This document shows positions 38,991 through 48,123 of a stretch of 64,000 bases of DNA, in pieces. The stretch is from assembly GCF_012584455.1 (NCBI RefSeq), contig NZ_JABAEB010000005.1, positions 372,001 to 436,000 of the forward strand. Direction: 5' to 3'. This DNA comes from Shewanella oncorhynchi. GTDB taxonomy: Bacteria; Pseudomonadota; Gammaproteobacteria; Enterobacterales; Shewanellaceae. Within the stretch, counting starts at the first letter, position 1; each line of letters opens with the position of its first letter. The notes under the pieces were generated by a model that was given only the letters and a program-made list of their open reading frames with translations, made no database searches and was not told the DNA's origin. The translations under genes and the position numbers were made by a program.

Positions 38991-39127
38991 TTCGTTTACC
39001 TGTTGATTTTATGAGTACTTCTGCAACAATTATTTGTTATAAACATCTAATGTGTTGATTACTAGATGTAAACCTGCTTATCAGCTCTATTGATTCAACA
39101 TGGATTGGCTGTATATGCCATCCATAA

Positions 39128-39340
39128 TTAACTTCGGAGGGGACAGTGCAAAGATCCAGCTGACGTTTTGGCGGTATCTTGGGCTTTCTCGTTACCGCTT
39201 GCATCAAAAATCAAAGCTGTCGCTATCACCAAAAGTTGTCGCGGCAATGCCTAATGAGTGCTTCACTGTTTGGCGTGACAATATCTCTCTAAATGGTTTG
39301 AATCTTAGCGGTATCCACTCCCTGTGGTACCGCTAATACT
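39128..39340 (-). pseudogene. Decayed 3' fragment of a DUF4136 lipoprotein gene
   Basis: The plus strand from about 39167 to 39320 closely matches 44635-44770, the antisense of the intact DUF4136 lipoprotein gene, beginning with a run identical for about 30 bases (GGCGGTATCTTGGGCTTTCT and onward). Translated on the minus strand it gives VDTAKIQTI, then a TAG stop, then RDIVTPNSEALI. A frameshift follows, then GNEKAQDTAK-like sequence and a C-terminus ending at a TAA near 39128. The intact gene has SDTAKIQTIQIDIVDPKTKALI. Only the C-terminal half remains, abutting the end of cysA. It is not expressible as a protein. Confidence 0.85.
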
Positions 39341-39362
39341 GTTTATTCCTATCATGATGACA

Positions 39363-40493
39363 TTAGATATCAAAGGCGAGACTGCCCGGAGTCAGGAATG
39401 GCCAACTTAGACGCGTCGGTGAACTCTCACCCTGCGCACCAAAGAAGTAAGCTGTTCTTGGGGTAGCGTAAACTACACTGCCTTTTTGCAACCCGAGTTC
39501 CTGCAGATTATGGTGGGTGAATTTGGCTTCCCACAGCTCTTCGCTATGCCAGCCGTGTGGGGCTAATTCCAATCTAACTTCGGCGCCAATAGGGGTCATA
39601 GCGACAATATTGAACGGCAAATTGGCCTGACTATTGGGCTTATTTGACAGCGCTAATTCGTGACTGCGTACATAGAGAACACCATCTTGCTGCAGTGTTT
39701 GCTGTTCTGGAGGTGTTAAAAATGCTTGACCATTTTCCCAACGTTTTTGTTGCCAACTGGCTTCAAAGACATTGACGTTACCAAGAAAATCAAACACAAA
39801 GCGACTATTGGGGTGTGAGTATAGCTCAGCAGGTGTATTAATCTGTTCTATATGACCATTGCTCATCACTACCACTCTATCTGAAAGCTCAAGCGCCTCA
39901 TCCTGATCGTGGGTCACAAACACGCTGGTGAATTTCAATTCATCATGCAGGCTGCGTAGCCAGCGGCGTAGTTCTTTACGCACTTTAGCATCTAAGGCGC
40001 CAAAGGGTTCATCCAGTAGCAAGACTTCTGGTTGGGTCGCCAGTGCGCGGGCCAATGCAATGCGCTGTTTTTGTCCTCCCGAGAGTTGTTCAGGATAGCG
40101 CTGTGCGAGGTGGCCTAGTTGTACTGTTTCTAGCAGTTGTGTCACTCGCTTATGAATTTCTGCCGCCGAAGGCCTTTGTTTTTTCGGCATGACTTCGAGT
40201 CCAAAGGCGACGTTATCGGCGACCGTCATATGGCGAAACAGCGCGTAGTTTTGAAACACAAAACCCACGCGTCTTTCACGCACATGCACTTGGGTGACAT
40301 CTCGGTTGCCGAATTGAATTTGGCCGCTATCGGCTCCTTCAAGACCGGCAATAATCCGCAGCAGTGTGGTTTTGCCTGAACCTGATGGTCCCAGCAGACC
40401 AATCATTTCCCCTTCTTGAATATCGAGATTAAGTGGGGAAAGCGCCTGAAATTGGCCAAATTTCTTGGAAATATTAGTAAGACGAATACTCAT
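39363..40493 (-). CDS. cysA: Sulfate/thiosulfate ABC transporter ATP-binding protein
   Basis: 376 aa. Walker [13 protein letters not shown]-loop, signature [16 protein letters not shown], Walker [13 protein letters not shown] and the H-loop THDQDEAL are all intact. The C-terminal TOBE-like region (about 240-376) is longer than a minimal ATPase, as in CysA. It powers sulfate and thiosulfate import. It is last in the sbp-cysT-cysW-cysA operon; its start overlaps the cysW stop by 4 nt. Confidence 0.95.
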   Translation of the reverse strand: MSIRLTNISKKFGQFQALSPLNLDIQEGEMIGLLGPSGSGKTTLLRIIAGLEGADSGQIQFGNRDVTQVHVRERRVGFVFQNYALFRHMTVADNVAFGLEVMPKKQRPSAAEIHKRVTQLLETVQLGHLAQRYPEQLSGGQKQRIALARALATQPEVLLLDEPFGALDAKVRKELRRWLRSLHDELKFTSVFVTHDQDEALELSDRVVVMSNGHIEQINTPAELYSHPNSRFVFDFLGNVNVFEASWQQKRWENGQAFLTPPEQQTLQQDGVLYVRSHELALSNKPNSQANLPFNIVAMTPIGAEVRLELAPHGWHSEELWEAKFTHHNLQELGLQKGSVVYATPRTAYFFGAQGESSPTRLSWPFLTPGSLAFDI

Positions 40494-41356
40494 AGTTGGC
40501 TCTGCTCTTTATTGTCATTGGCGGTTAAACTGCGTTGTTGCCGCCATTCCACTACGGCTTTTAACATTAGGGTAAATAGGGCGATCAGGGCCAGTAATGA
40601 TGCGCTCGCGAAGGCGGCTTCGGCCTGATAATCTTCGTACAATAATTGCACATGTAAAGGTAAGGTATTGGTTTCGCCGCGAATGTTGCCAGACACGACA
40701 GCAACGGCACCAAATTCTCCTACGGCTCTGGCATTGGTGAGGATCACACCATAAATCAGTGCCCATTTGATGTTGGGTAGGGTCACGCGGCGAAAGAGTT
40801 GCCACCATGACGCTCCAAGGATCACTGCGGCTTCTTCTTCCGATGCGCCCTGTTGTTGCATCAATGGGATCAGTTCTCTGGCTACAAAGGGGCAAGTGAC
40901 AAAAATGGTCACTAATAGTATTCCCGGCCAAGCAAACATGATCTGCAGATCGTGCTCATATAGCCATTCGCCCAGCCAACCACTGTTGCCATAGAGCAGC
41001 AAATAGAGCAAACCTGCGACGACAGGGGAGACAGCAAATGGAATATCAATCAGCGTGATCAGTAACTTGCGACCGGGGAATTCAAAGCGAGTCACGCTCC
41101 AGGCCAGCATGATTCCGAACACTAAATTGATCGGTACTGTGAGTGCTGCCACCATCAGTGTTAAGCCAATCGCATGCAGCGAATCCGGTTGAGTTAAGTG
41201 TCCAATATAACGCTCCCAACCTCCGACAAACGCCTGCTGAAAAATACTCACCAACGGCAATAGCAACAATAGCAAGCCTAAGAGCACGGCGAGGGTAATA
41301 AGGCTCCATTTGATCAGGGGCGCTTCACCGACTCTTAAGGGTTTAAATGAGTTCAT
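40490..41356 (-). CDS. cysW: Sulfate/thiosulfate ABC transporter permease CysW
   Basis: 288 aa, six helices. The EAA loop contacting CysA reads [26 protein letters not shown]. The [25 protein letters not shown] segment (quoted in part) is characteristic of CysW. It forms the heterodimeric channel with CysT. It follows cysT by 9 nt and overlaps cysA by 4 nt. Confidence 0.94.
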   Translation of the reverse strand: MNSFKPLRVGEAPLIKWSLITLAVLLGLLLLLLPLVSIFQQAFVGGWERYIGHLTQPDSLHAIGLTLMVAALTVPINLVFGIMLAWSVTRFEFPGRKLLITLIDIPFAVSPVVAGLLYLLLYGNSGWLGEWLYEHDLQIMFAWPGILLVTIFVTCPFVARELIPLMQQQGASEEEAAVILGASWWQLFRRVTLPNIKWALIYGVILTNARAVGEFGAVAVVSGNIRGETNTLPLHVQLLYEDYQAEAAFASASLLALIALFTLMLKAVVEWRQQRSLTANDNKEQSQL

Positions 41357-41365
41357 ATTTGCTCC

Positions 41366-42211
41366 TTATCGTCCATGAATGCGGCGCAGATAACGCGCCT
41401 GCCAGAGGTTTATCAGCAGTAATAGCAGTAACGAGGTCATTAGAACCACTGAGGCAATGGCGCTGGCACCTGCAAAATCAAATTCTTGCAGGCGGACAAA
41501 GATCATTAACGAAGTGATTTCACTGATATAAGGCATATTGCCAGCGATAAAGATCACTGCACCAAACTCACCCAGACTGCGGGTAAAAGACAGTGCCGTT
41601 CCAATCATTAATGCTGGCCAAAGGGAGGGCAAAATAACCCGCCAGAATACCGAACGATCCGAGGCGCCAAGCGTCATTCCCGCTTCTTCTTCCTCGTGGG
41701 ATAACTCTTCGAGAACGGGTTGTACCGTACGAACCACAAAGGGAATACTGGTGAAAATCATCGCGACCACTATGCCTAGCGGGGTGTAGGCGACTTTTAT
41801 GCCCCATTCAGCTAATAGACTACCGATTTGGCCGTTTTCCGCATAAAGGGTGGCTAAGGTGATACCGGCAACGGCGGTCGGCAAGGCAAAGGGCAAATCT
41901 ACCAAGGCATCTAAAATGCGTTTGCCGGGAAATTCATAACGCACGAGTACCCATGCGAGTAATAATCCGAAAAGGCAGTTAAATAATGATGCCGCGAGCG
42001 CCGATAGTATGGTGACTCGGTAACTGGCAACCACTCTGGGATCGGCAATCACGCCCCAGTATTCGGACCAGCTCATTGAACTGGTCTGCATGATTAAGCC
42101 TGTGGTTGGCAATAATAGGATTAGGCTGACAAACAGCAGGGACACACCTAAGCTGATGGTAAAACCGGGAAGAACCCGCTTATGGCGTAAACGCCCGTTA
42201 TTAAAAATCAC
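41366..42211 (-). CDS. cysT: Sulfate/thiosulfate ABC transporter permease CysT (CysU)
   Basis: 281 aa, six helices, with the permease motif EEEEAGMTLGASDRSVFWRVILPS and GEFGAVIFIAGNMPY near the C-terminus, as in CysT. It is separated from sbp by 187 nt containing a stable hairpin (42343-42365), which may lower its expression relative to the binding protein. Confidence 0.94.
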   Translation of the reverse strand: MIFNNGRLRHKRVLPGFTISLGVSLLFVSLILLLPTTGLIMQTSSMSWSEYWGVIADPRVVASYRVTILSALAASLFNCLFGLLLAWVLVRYEFPGKRILDALVDLPFALPTAVAGITLATLYAENGQIGSLLAEWGIKVAYTPLGIVVAMIFTSIPFVVRTVQPVLEELSHEEEEAGMTLGASDRSVFWRVILPSLWPALMIGTALSFTRSLGEFGAVIFIAGNMPYISEITSLMIFVRLQEFDFAGASAIASVVLMTSLLLLLLINLWQARYLRRIHGR

Positions 42212-42342
42212 AGAATAATCACCCGATCAGGTTAATTGCGTTAAACCAATACTATTTATACGGTTCGCTCGTTGTTGGCTCAAGCCATTTGTTGGATGCA
42301 ATCTTTACGGCTAACACTGATTGATAAATGCCAATTAGCGAT

Positions 42343-42365
42343 AAACCCGAGACTTTGCTCGGGTT
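42343..42365 (-). terminator. Intercistronic hairpin between sbp and cysT (partial terminator or mRNA 3' stabiliser)
   Basis: AACCCGAG-CAAAGT-CTCGGGTT on the minus strand, followed by TATCG rather than a long T-run. It lies just after the binding-protein gene, where ABC operons often have a structure that raises binding-protein mRNA over permease mRNA. Confidence 0.6.
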
Positions 42366-42398
42366 CAATGTTGATATCTTACTACATTAAGGACGATA

Positions 42399-43406
42399 TC
42401 AGCGCTTTAATAGCTCATCGAGTTTTGCACCGTTAGCAAACTGCGTTTTCATGGCATTATCCCAACCACCGATGATTTGCTCAACAGTCAGCAGGTCAAC
42501 GGTAGGGAACTGCTTAGCAAACTCAGCTTTTACCTTTTCGTTGTGTACACGATAGCTGAATCCTGCCAGTAGACGTTGCGCTTCTTCGCTGTAGAGATAA
42601 TTCAAATACTCAGTTGCGAGTTCCTGTGTACCGTTACGCTTAGCATTTTTCTCAACCACAGCGACGGGGAACTCTGCCAGAATCGAGGTTTTTGGTACAA
42701 CCACTTGGTAATCGTCCGTACCATACTGCTGGCGGATATTGTTCACTTCCGATTCAAAGGTAATTAATACATCACCGATCCCACGTTCAACAAAGGAGGT
42801 GGTCGCACCGCGGCCGCCTGTATCAAATACTGCGACATTACCGAGGAATTTTTTCAGGAATTGATCCAGTTTAGCCTGATTATCCTTACCATAGTTTTTC
42901 TGAGCATAACCTAATGCGGCTAAATAAGTGTAGCGAGCATTACCAGAGGTTTTTGGGTTAGGAAAGACCAGTTTAACGTCATCTTTAGCTAAATCGCCCC
43001 AGTCGCTGATTTGCTTTGGGTTACCCTTACGCACCAAAAATGCAATGGTGGAATAGTAAGGTGAACTGGCGTTAGGGAGTAATTGTTGCCAATTTTCTGG
43101 GATCAATTTACCGCGATCGTGCAGAACTTGTACGTCTGTCACTTGATTAAACGTTACCACATCTGCGGGTAATCCCTGCAGAATCGAGCGTGCCTGTGCA
43201 GATGAGCCTGCATGGGATTGTTTAATTTCGACGGTTTTACCTGTTTTCTCTTCCCAATGTTTGGCAAAAACGGGGTTGTAGGCATTGAATAATTCCCGTG
43301 CGATATCATAAGAGGAATTAAGCAGGGTTTGATCTGCGGCAGTCACATTGAGTGAGGTTCCCAGAATGAGGGTTCCTAGCAGGGCCTTTATCAATTTTAC
43401 GGACAT
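42399..43406 (-). CDS. sbp: Periplasmic sulfate-binding protein
   Basis: 335 aa. A signal peptide ends after NVTAA. Sulfate-binding family motifs follow: [43 protein letters not shown] and [12 protein letters not shown]. It delivers sulfate (or thiosulfate) to CysTWA. It heads the operon and is divergent from cysM, so the 43407-43618 gap is a candidate CysB-controlled region, although I could not define a CysB site. Confidence 0.94.
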   Translation of the reverse strand: MSVKLIKALLGTLILGTSLNVTAADQTLLNSSYDIARELFNAYNPVFAKHWEEKTGKTVEIKQSHAGSSAQARSILQGLPADVVTFNQVTDVQVLHDRGKLIPENWQQLLPNASSPYYSTIAFLVRKGNPKQISDWGDLAKDDVKLVFPNPKTSGNARYTYLAALGYAQKNYGKDNQAKLDQFLKKFLGNVAVFDTGGRGATTSFVERGIGDVLITFESEVNNIRQQYGTDDYQVVVPKTSILAEFPVAVVEKNAKRNGTQELATEYLNYLYSEEAQRLLAGFSYRVHNEKVKAEFAKQFPTVDLLTVEQIIGGWDNAMKTQFANGAKLDELLKR

Positions 43407-43618
43407 TTTTAACTCCTTAATCTGGCAATTTTGTCAGCGTTATGGCACCTAGAGTAATAGAATTAATTGTTTATAAAAAGCCAGTTGAATAGAACTTTTT
43501 TGAATAACTATGAGCGATTTATTTTATGTTATAAGCAGTATTCACCGTGTTTGTCAGTGGTAACCGACTTAGAATAGGCTATCGCTTAGTTGTTTTTATC
43601 AAGTAAAGGATAATCCTA

Positions 43619-44497
43619 GTGTCTGACTTTCCGACAATTGAAGCCTGCATCGGGCAAACTCCGCTGGTTCGCTTGCAGCGGCTTAACTGTGGTACTTCCA
43701 CTGTACTGTTAAAATTGGAAGGCAATAACCCCGCGGGTTCAGTAAAAGATCGTCCTGCACTCAATATGATTATTCAGGCCGAACTTCGCCAAGAAATAAG
43801 CCCTGGTGATACGCTTATTGAGGCAACGAGTGGCAATACTGGGATTGCGCTGGCGATGGCGGCGGCAATCAAAGGATACAAGATGATCCTGATTATGCCG
43901 AATAATTCGACTCAGGAGCGTAAGGATGCGATGCAAGCCTATGGCGCAGAGCTCATGCTAGTGGATAATATGGAGACTGCGCGGGATTTGGCGCTGCAGT
44001 TACAAAGCGAAGGCAAAGGTAAGGTGCTGGATCAATTTAATAACCAAGATAACGCTAATGCCCATTTCCTCACTACAGGCCCTGAGATCTGGCAACAGAG
44101 TCTAGGCAAAATTACCCACTTTGTGTCAAGTATGGGGACGACCGGTACCATAATGGGTGTGTCCAAATACCTTAAAAGTTGTAATCCAGACATTACTATC
44201 GTCGGCCTTCAACCCGCCGATGGCAGTGCTATTCCTGGGATTCGGCGTTGGCCGCAGGCATATTTGCCTGGGATTTTTGATGCTTCTTGGGTTGATTTAG
44301 TTATGGATATTGAAGAGCAAGATGCAAAAGCCATGGCGAGAACCTTAGCGCGAGAGGAAGGGATTTGTGCAGGAGTCAGTTCGGGCGGTGCCGTGTTTGC
44401 TGCGCTGGAGATTGCTAAACAATATCCGGGTTCTGTGGTCGTGGCGATTGTCTGTGATAGGGGCGATCGTTACCTTTCGTCAGGGCTTTTTTCCTGA
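43619..44497 (+). CDS. cysM: Cysteine synthase B (O-acetylserine sulfhydrylase B)
   Basis: 292 aa. The PLP lysine lies in NPAGSVKDRPA, the substrate loop in EATSGNTGIALA, and the phosphate-binding loop in SSMGTTGTIMG. The short C-terminus and GRYLSSGLFS-like ending fit CysM rather than CysK. It makes cysteine from O-acetylserine and sulfide, or S-sulfocysteine from thiosulfate, which fits the adjacent sulfate/thiosulfate transporter. The start is GTG, with AAAGGA 8 nt upstream. Confidence 0.95.
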   Translation: MSDFPTIEACIGQTPLVRLQRLNCGTSTVLLKLEGNNPAGSVKDRPALNMIIQAELRQEISPGDTLIEATSGNTGIALAMAAAIKGYKMILIMPNNSTQERKDAMQAYGAELMLVDNMETARDLALQLQSEGKGKVLDQFNNQDNANAHFLTTGPEIWQQSLGKITHFVSSMGTTGTIMGVSKYLKSCNPDITIVGLQPADGSAIPGIRRWPQAYLPGIFDASWVDLVMDIEEQDAKAMARTLAREEGICAGVSSGGAVFAALEIAKQYPGSVVVAIVCDRGDRYLSSGLFS

Positions 44498-44549
44498 GTC
44501 CTAGATTTTTACTCTAAGCATATTGAGCGATATGAATGTTTGATGGGTG

Positions 44550-44574
44550 AAAATGGGCGAGACGCGCCCATTTT
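44550..44574. terminator. Bidirectional terminator between cysM and the DUF4136 gene
   Basis: AAAATGGGCG and CGCCCATTTT form a 10-bp stem with a 5-nt loop and T-rich tails on both strands, between convergent genes. Confidence 0.85.
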
Positions 44575-44591
44575 TACCCTTTAAAACGTGA

Positions 44592-45128
44592 TCATTTTTT
44601 CGGTGGGAATTGCGCCAAAATTCGGTTGACGGCTTTGGCGGTATCTTGGGCTTTCTCGTTACCGCCTGTATCGAAATCATAGCTGTCGCTGCCACGCCAA
44701 ATAAGAGCTTTGGTCTTAGGATCGACAATATCTATCTGAATGGTTTGAATTTTAGCGGTATCACTCCCCAGCGGCACGCCAACACTGGTGCCTATTCCAA
44801 TCCCGCCCGAATTTCCGAATGTGCCTGTGCCTAATCCAATGGATAGCCCTGAATCTTTGGGCTTATCTTGGGTGAGTAAGGCGTAGGCGACGTTAAAGTC
44901 CGGCGACGCTGTATTTTCTACAAACCCTTTTTGAGTCAATTGGTTGTTAATTTCTACTTGAATACGCTGGGCGCTTAACGGGTCATCCGTCGGCTGTGGT
45001 GTTAACTGGGTAAAGCTGCGTAGTGCGGTGAAGTCGTAATTGAGATCATAATCGTTTTTCGGTTTACTGCTGCAAGCGCTTAATAAGGCAACAGCGACGA
45101 GCAGACTGGCAAAGTGACGGTATCCCAT
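44592..45128 (-). CDS. DUF4136 family lipoprotein
   Basis: 178 aa from the ATG at 45128, with GGAG upstream. The signal peptide ends in a lipobox LLSAC-SSK. The mature domain begins YDLNYDFTALRSFTQL and ends DTAKAVNRILAQFPPKK. A glycine-rich loop (GLGTGTFGNSGGIGIG) interrupts the middle. DUF4136 lipoproteins are common in Shewanella and uncharacterised. Asp at +2 is absent, so it is probably sorted to the outer membrane. A broken paralogue lies 5.4 kb away at 39128-39340. Confidence 0.82.
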   Translation of the reverse strand: MGYRHFASLLVAVALLSACSSKPKNDYDLNYDFTALRSFTQLTPQPTDDPLSAQRIQVEINNQLTQKGFVENTASPDFNVAYALLTQDKPKDSGLSIGLGTGTFGNSGGIGIGTSVGVPLGSDTAKIQTIQIDIVDPKTKALIWRGSDSYDFDTGGNEKAQDTAKAVNRILAQFPPKK

Positions 45129-45304
45129 GATAGTGCTCCAAGTTGTACAAACTCTGTTCAATGTGCCTTGATTAAGGTTGTTTCTGCAAGTACTTTAGAT
45201 AAGTGTGTTGTATTTGAATCGCTTTGAATGCAATCCAACGGTATCTTTTTTAGCGCGGGTCGTTTTGAGTATGGTTTATTTTTAGATAGGAATAGCGGCG
45301 GGTT

Positions 45305-45610
45305 ATGGAACAGTTAGCCTTTTTTGATATCCCGAGTCCCTGTATCGGTGTGTGTGTTACCGATGCGCGTGGTTACTGTAATGGTTGCCTGCGAAGCCGT
45401 GACGAAAGATTCAATTGGTTAACGTTTTCAGATGCGCAAAAGTATGATGTCATTCGCCTGTGTACTCAACGTAAACGTCGTCGCCAGTTAGCGATGATGA
45501 AAGCAAGGCAAGCACAAATAGAGCAAGAAAGGGCAGCGTTAAATCCACAGTTGAATTTTGAGCCTGAGCCCGAAGCCGATCTGGATTTTGGTGGCTTCGA
45601 GCTAGACTAA
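45305..45610 (+). CDS. DUF1289 family protein
   Basis: 101 aa. The N-terminal domain has the conserved Cys pattern SPCIGVCVTDARGYCNGCLRSRDE (four cysteines, quoted with its ends) that defines DUF1289. A basic helix (QRKRRRQLAMMKARQ) and an acidic tail follow. The cysteines probably bind a metal or Fe-S centre. Function unknown. Monocistronic. Confidence 0.85.
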   Translation: MEQLAFFDIPSPCIGVCVTDARGYCNGCLRSRDERFNWLTFSDAQKYDVIRLCTQRKRRRQLAMMKARQAQIEQERAALNPQLNFEPEPEADLDFGGFELD

Positions 45611-45714
45611 TAGGTTGAATACTTTGTTAAATAGTCTTATTTAACTGACTTGTAGAATTAGCGCGTTAGATGAATAACAGACCCGCAGTCGTTTAATCCC
45701 TATCCCAATCCCTA

Positions 45715-46983
45715 TTACAGCTTACGCTTCTTCGGCCAGATTAAACTAAATCGAGTATGTTGTGCATCACTGGTAACACTTACATTTCCTTGATGTCGTT
45801 GCATAATCCGTTTGATGATCGCAAGGCCTAAACCATGTCCTTTATTGCCATTCTGTACCGATTGGCTGCGATAAAATGGCTCGAACACTTTCGGTAAATC
45901 CACCGCAGGGATAGGTTCGCCGTCGTTACTCACACTTAAATTGACCCTGTGCTGGGTCTGCTTAACCTCAATGATGATTTCTGTGCGGGCAAAGCGTTGT
46001 GCATTGGTCAGTAAATTCTGTAGTGCCCGTTCGATTAATGCGGGTTCTCCGAATAAGGGCAGTTTTTCGACTTCGGCTTTGAGCGTTATAGGCGTTGGAC
46101 TTAAGGTTTCTAGGCGCTTAATACTTTGATTGATGAGATTAATTAAATCGTACTCATCCAACTGGATACCTTCTCGCTGTGACTCTAAGCTGGCGTAGGT
46201 TAGCAGTTCTTGAAGTAAGTCTTCCATTTCTTTGATGTCAAGCTGCATTTCATCGAGAAAGTCTTGTCGCTTCTGTTCGTCCGAATCTGGCTGACAATAC
46301 ATAGGCATAAGTGCAAGAGCAAATTTGAGCCTCGCCAGTGGCGTGCGGATCTCATGGGATACCGCATTAGATAAGTGTTTCTGGTTCTCAATCAAGGCGC
46401 TGATATGTCGCGCCATTTCGTTAAACGTATTGGCTAAGGGCTTAACTTGGGAGCGATTTGACAGGGTAATCCGCGTGTCCCATTTGGCTTCGCCAAATTC
46501 TTTGGTGGCCTTACGCAGTATGCTCAAATCCCGTGAAAGCGGGCCGACCCAAATTAGCGCAACAAGGGCGAGTGATAAATAAAAGAACAGGGTGAACAGG
46601 CTGCGAAGGTTGGCTCTGGGATCTATGTCCAGCGGCCCCGCCATTAAGACTTGATCGTCTACTCGAATAAATTGCAGCAAGCTATCATCATTGGCCGTGG
46701 TGGTGAACACCTTGCTTGTGCTTAACGCTTGATTATCTGCCAGCGCGACTTGATCTGCATTGAGTAATTGCAGTGGCATCACAGGGTTCGCTGGGATCGC
46801 CTCCAGATACCGTTGGCGGGCATCGGGAGGTAATTCCGCTAATAATTGCGCCAATGCCACTAACGGCGCATCGAGGGCATTATTGTCATCAACATTCTTC
46901 TGCCACAGGCTGTCGAGTGTCCAGCCAATCCCTAGCACGCTGAGACTGAGTAGCAGATATAAACTAATAAAGAGACGTTTCAC
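45715..46983 (-). CDS. Sensor histidine kinase of an OmpR-type pair
   Basis: 422 aa. TM1 lies near residues 5-22, a small periplasmic region follows (about 25-130), then TM2 (FTLFFYLSLALVALIWVG), HAMP, the phospho-acceptor SHEIRTPLARLKFAL and an ATPase domain with N-box NLLTNAQRFA and G-box GHGLGLAIIKR. It follows the response regulator by 11 nt and completes a four-gene unit with mipA-like and DUF3019 genes. The small periplasmic domain implies sensing of the periplasm or the partner envelope proteins. Confidence 0.92.
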   Translation of the reverse strand: MKRLFISLYLLLSLSVLGIGWTLDSLWQKNVDDNNALDAPLVALAQLLAELPPDARQRYLEAIPANPVMPLQLLNADQVALADNQALSTSKVFTTTANDDSLLQFIRVDDQVLMAGPLDIDPRANLRSLFTLFFYLSLALVALIWVGPLSRDLSILRKATKEFGEAKWDTRITLSNRSQVKPLANTFNEMARHISALIENQKHLSNAVSHEIRTPLARLKFALALMPMYCQPDSDEQKRQDFLDEMQLDIKEMEDLLQELLTYASLESQREGIQLDEYDLINLINQSIKRLETLSPTPITLKAEVEKLPLFGEPALIERALQNLLTNAQRFARTEIIIEVKQTQHRVNLSVSNDGEPIPAVDLPKVFEPFYRSQSVQNGNKGHGLGLAIIKRIMQRHQGNVSVTSDAQHTRFSLIWPKKRKL

Positions 46984-46994
46984 TGTATTTGTGC

Positions 46995-47708
46995 TTAGTT
47001 ATTCCAAGCTTCAGGAGCAAAGAGATAACCTTGTCCCCAAACGGTTTTAATTCTGAAAGGTGTCTCAATATTATCGTTGAGTTTTTTACGTAATCTAGAG
47101 ATCCGCACGTCAATTTTTCGATCTTTACCATCAAAATCAATATTGAGTAACAACTGATAAATATACTGACGGCTGAGCACTTGGCCCGCTTGCGAGGCCA
47201 GTAACCACAGCAATTCGAATTCATGGCTGGTGAGATCAATTTCAGTTTCATTAAGACGAATCGCATGGGTATGCGGGTCGATACTCAATTTACCGAAGGT
47301 TAGACAGTGTGATTCTGCCTGTGGTGGCTGATTCTGACGGCGAAGTAAGTTGTTGATCCGCGCAACTAACAGAGCAGGATCGACGGGCTTGACCACGTAG
47401 TCATCGGCACCGAGTTCTAGTCCTTTGATTTGATCTTCACTTGAGCCAAGTGCGCTCATCAATAGGATTGGACCTGCGAAATAATCGGGCAGTTTCTCAC
47501 ACAGAGTGAGACCATCCATGCCGGGTAGCATAATGTCTAACAGTATGATATCTGGCTTGTAATTGATTAATCGTGTTAGCACTGTATCGCCACGGCGTTC
47601 AACTTCAACATGCATACCATGGGATTTTAGGTAATCTACAATCAAGTTTGCTAGGCGAACGTCGTCTTCAACCAATAATACTCTGTGGTTCGATTGTGGG
47701 CTTGTCAT
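46995..47708 (-). CDS. OmpR/PhoB-type response regulator
   Basis: 237 aa. The receiver has acidic pair VEDD near the start, phospho-acceptor Asp in IILLDIMLPGMDG and Lys in DYVVKPVD. The winged-helix DNA-binding domain ends the protein (SHEFELLWLLASQAG...DVRISRLRKKL). The ATG at 47708 overlaps the TAA of the DUF3019 gene (TAATG) with GGAG upstream, so it is translationally coupled to it. The in-frame upstream ATG at 47723 would overlap more and is less likely. Confidence 0.93.
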   Translation of the reverse strand: MTSPQSNHRVLLVEDDVRLANLIVDYLKSHGMHVEVERRGDTVLTRLINYKPDIILLDIMLPGMDGLTLCEKLPDYFAGPILLMSALGSSEDQIKGLELGADDYVVKPVDPALLVARINNLLRRQNQPPQAESHCLTFGKLSIDPHTHAIRLNETEIDLTSHEFELLWLLASQAGQVLSRQYIYQLLLNIDFDGKDRKIDVRISRLRKKLNDNIETPFRIKTVWGQGYLFAPEAWNN

Positions 47709-48118
47709 TAAAATAAACTCCAAGGGTTGCGGTAACGTCTGCGAACCTGAGGTTGTGATGCAGAAGTGATTTTAAGTTTGGCACCAGCCAAAGTTTGGTT
47801 ACTGTCTTTACTCACCATGACAAATTGAATATCCGTCATAGTGTGGATTTTCATGCTTAACGTATGGGTTGAAACTGAATCACTGCACCATTTGGGATAG
47901 GCGGCGTTGTCGGACAAGATACAGATAAGCTCATCTTTAGCGAGTTCCCACTGTAGTTCTATATAGACGTCACAGGCCTCAGTTTCTGAACTTGTGATGC
48001 AAATTTCGGGTGTGAGTTTGAGTGCCGAGTCGCGAGTTTTGGCTTGTGCTGAACTTTGGCCCATCAAGCCGAGGCTTAGACCTATAAAGCAAAGCAAGCT
48101 TAACTGAGGCAGTGTCAC
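47708..48118 (-). CDS. DUF3019 family periplasmic protein
   Basis: 136 aa. The signal peptide is cleaved after SSAQA. Four cysteines in the mature region (EICITSSETEACDV, ELICILSD, PKWCSD) suggest two disulfides. A predicted beta-sandwich ends in a basic tail (RRRYRNPWSLF). DUF3019 is a lineage-restricted family without known function. The start is GTG, 5 nt after the mipA-like stop, and the stop overlaps the response-regulator start. It could be an accessory sensor for the two-component pair. Confidence 0.78.
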   Translation of the reverse strand: MTLPQLSLLCFIGLSLGLMGQSSAQAKTRDSALKLTPEICITSSETEACDVYIELQWELAKDELICILSDNAAYPKWCSDSVSTHTLSMKIHTMTDIQFVMVSKDSNQTLAGAKLKITSASQPQVRRRYRNPWSLF

Positions 48119-48123
48119 TAACG

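Noticed and set aside
39100..39336. 78-codon plus-strand reading frame
   Set aside because: It is the antisense of a decayed DUF4136 gene fragment, as comparison with 44635-44770 shows, and not a gene.
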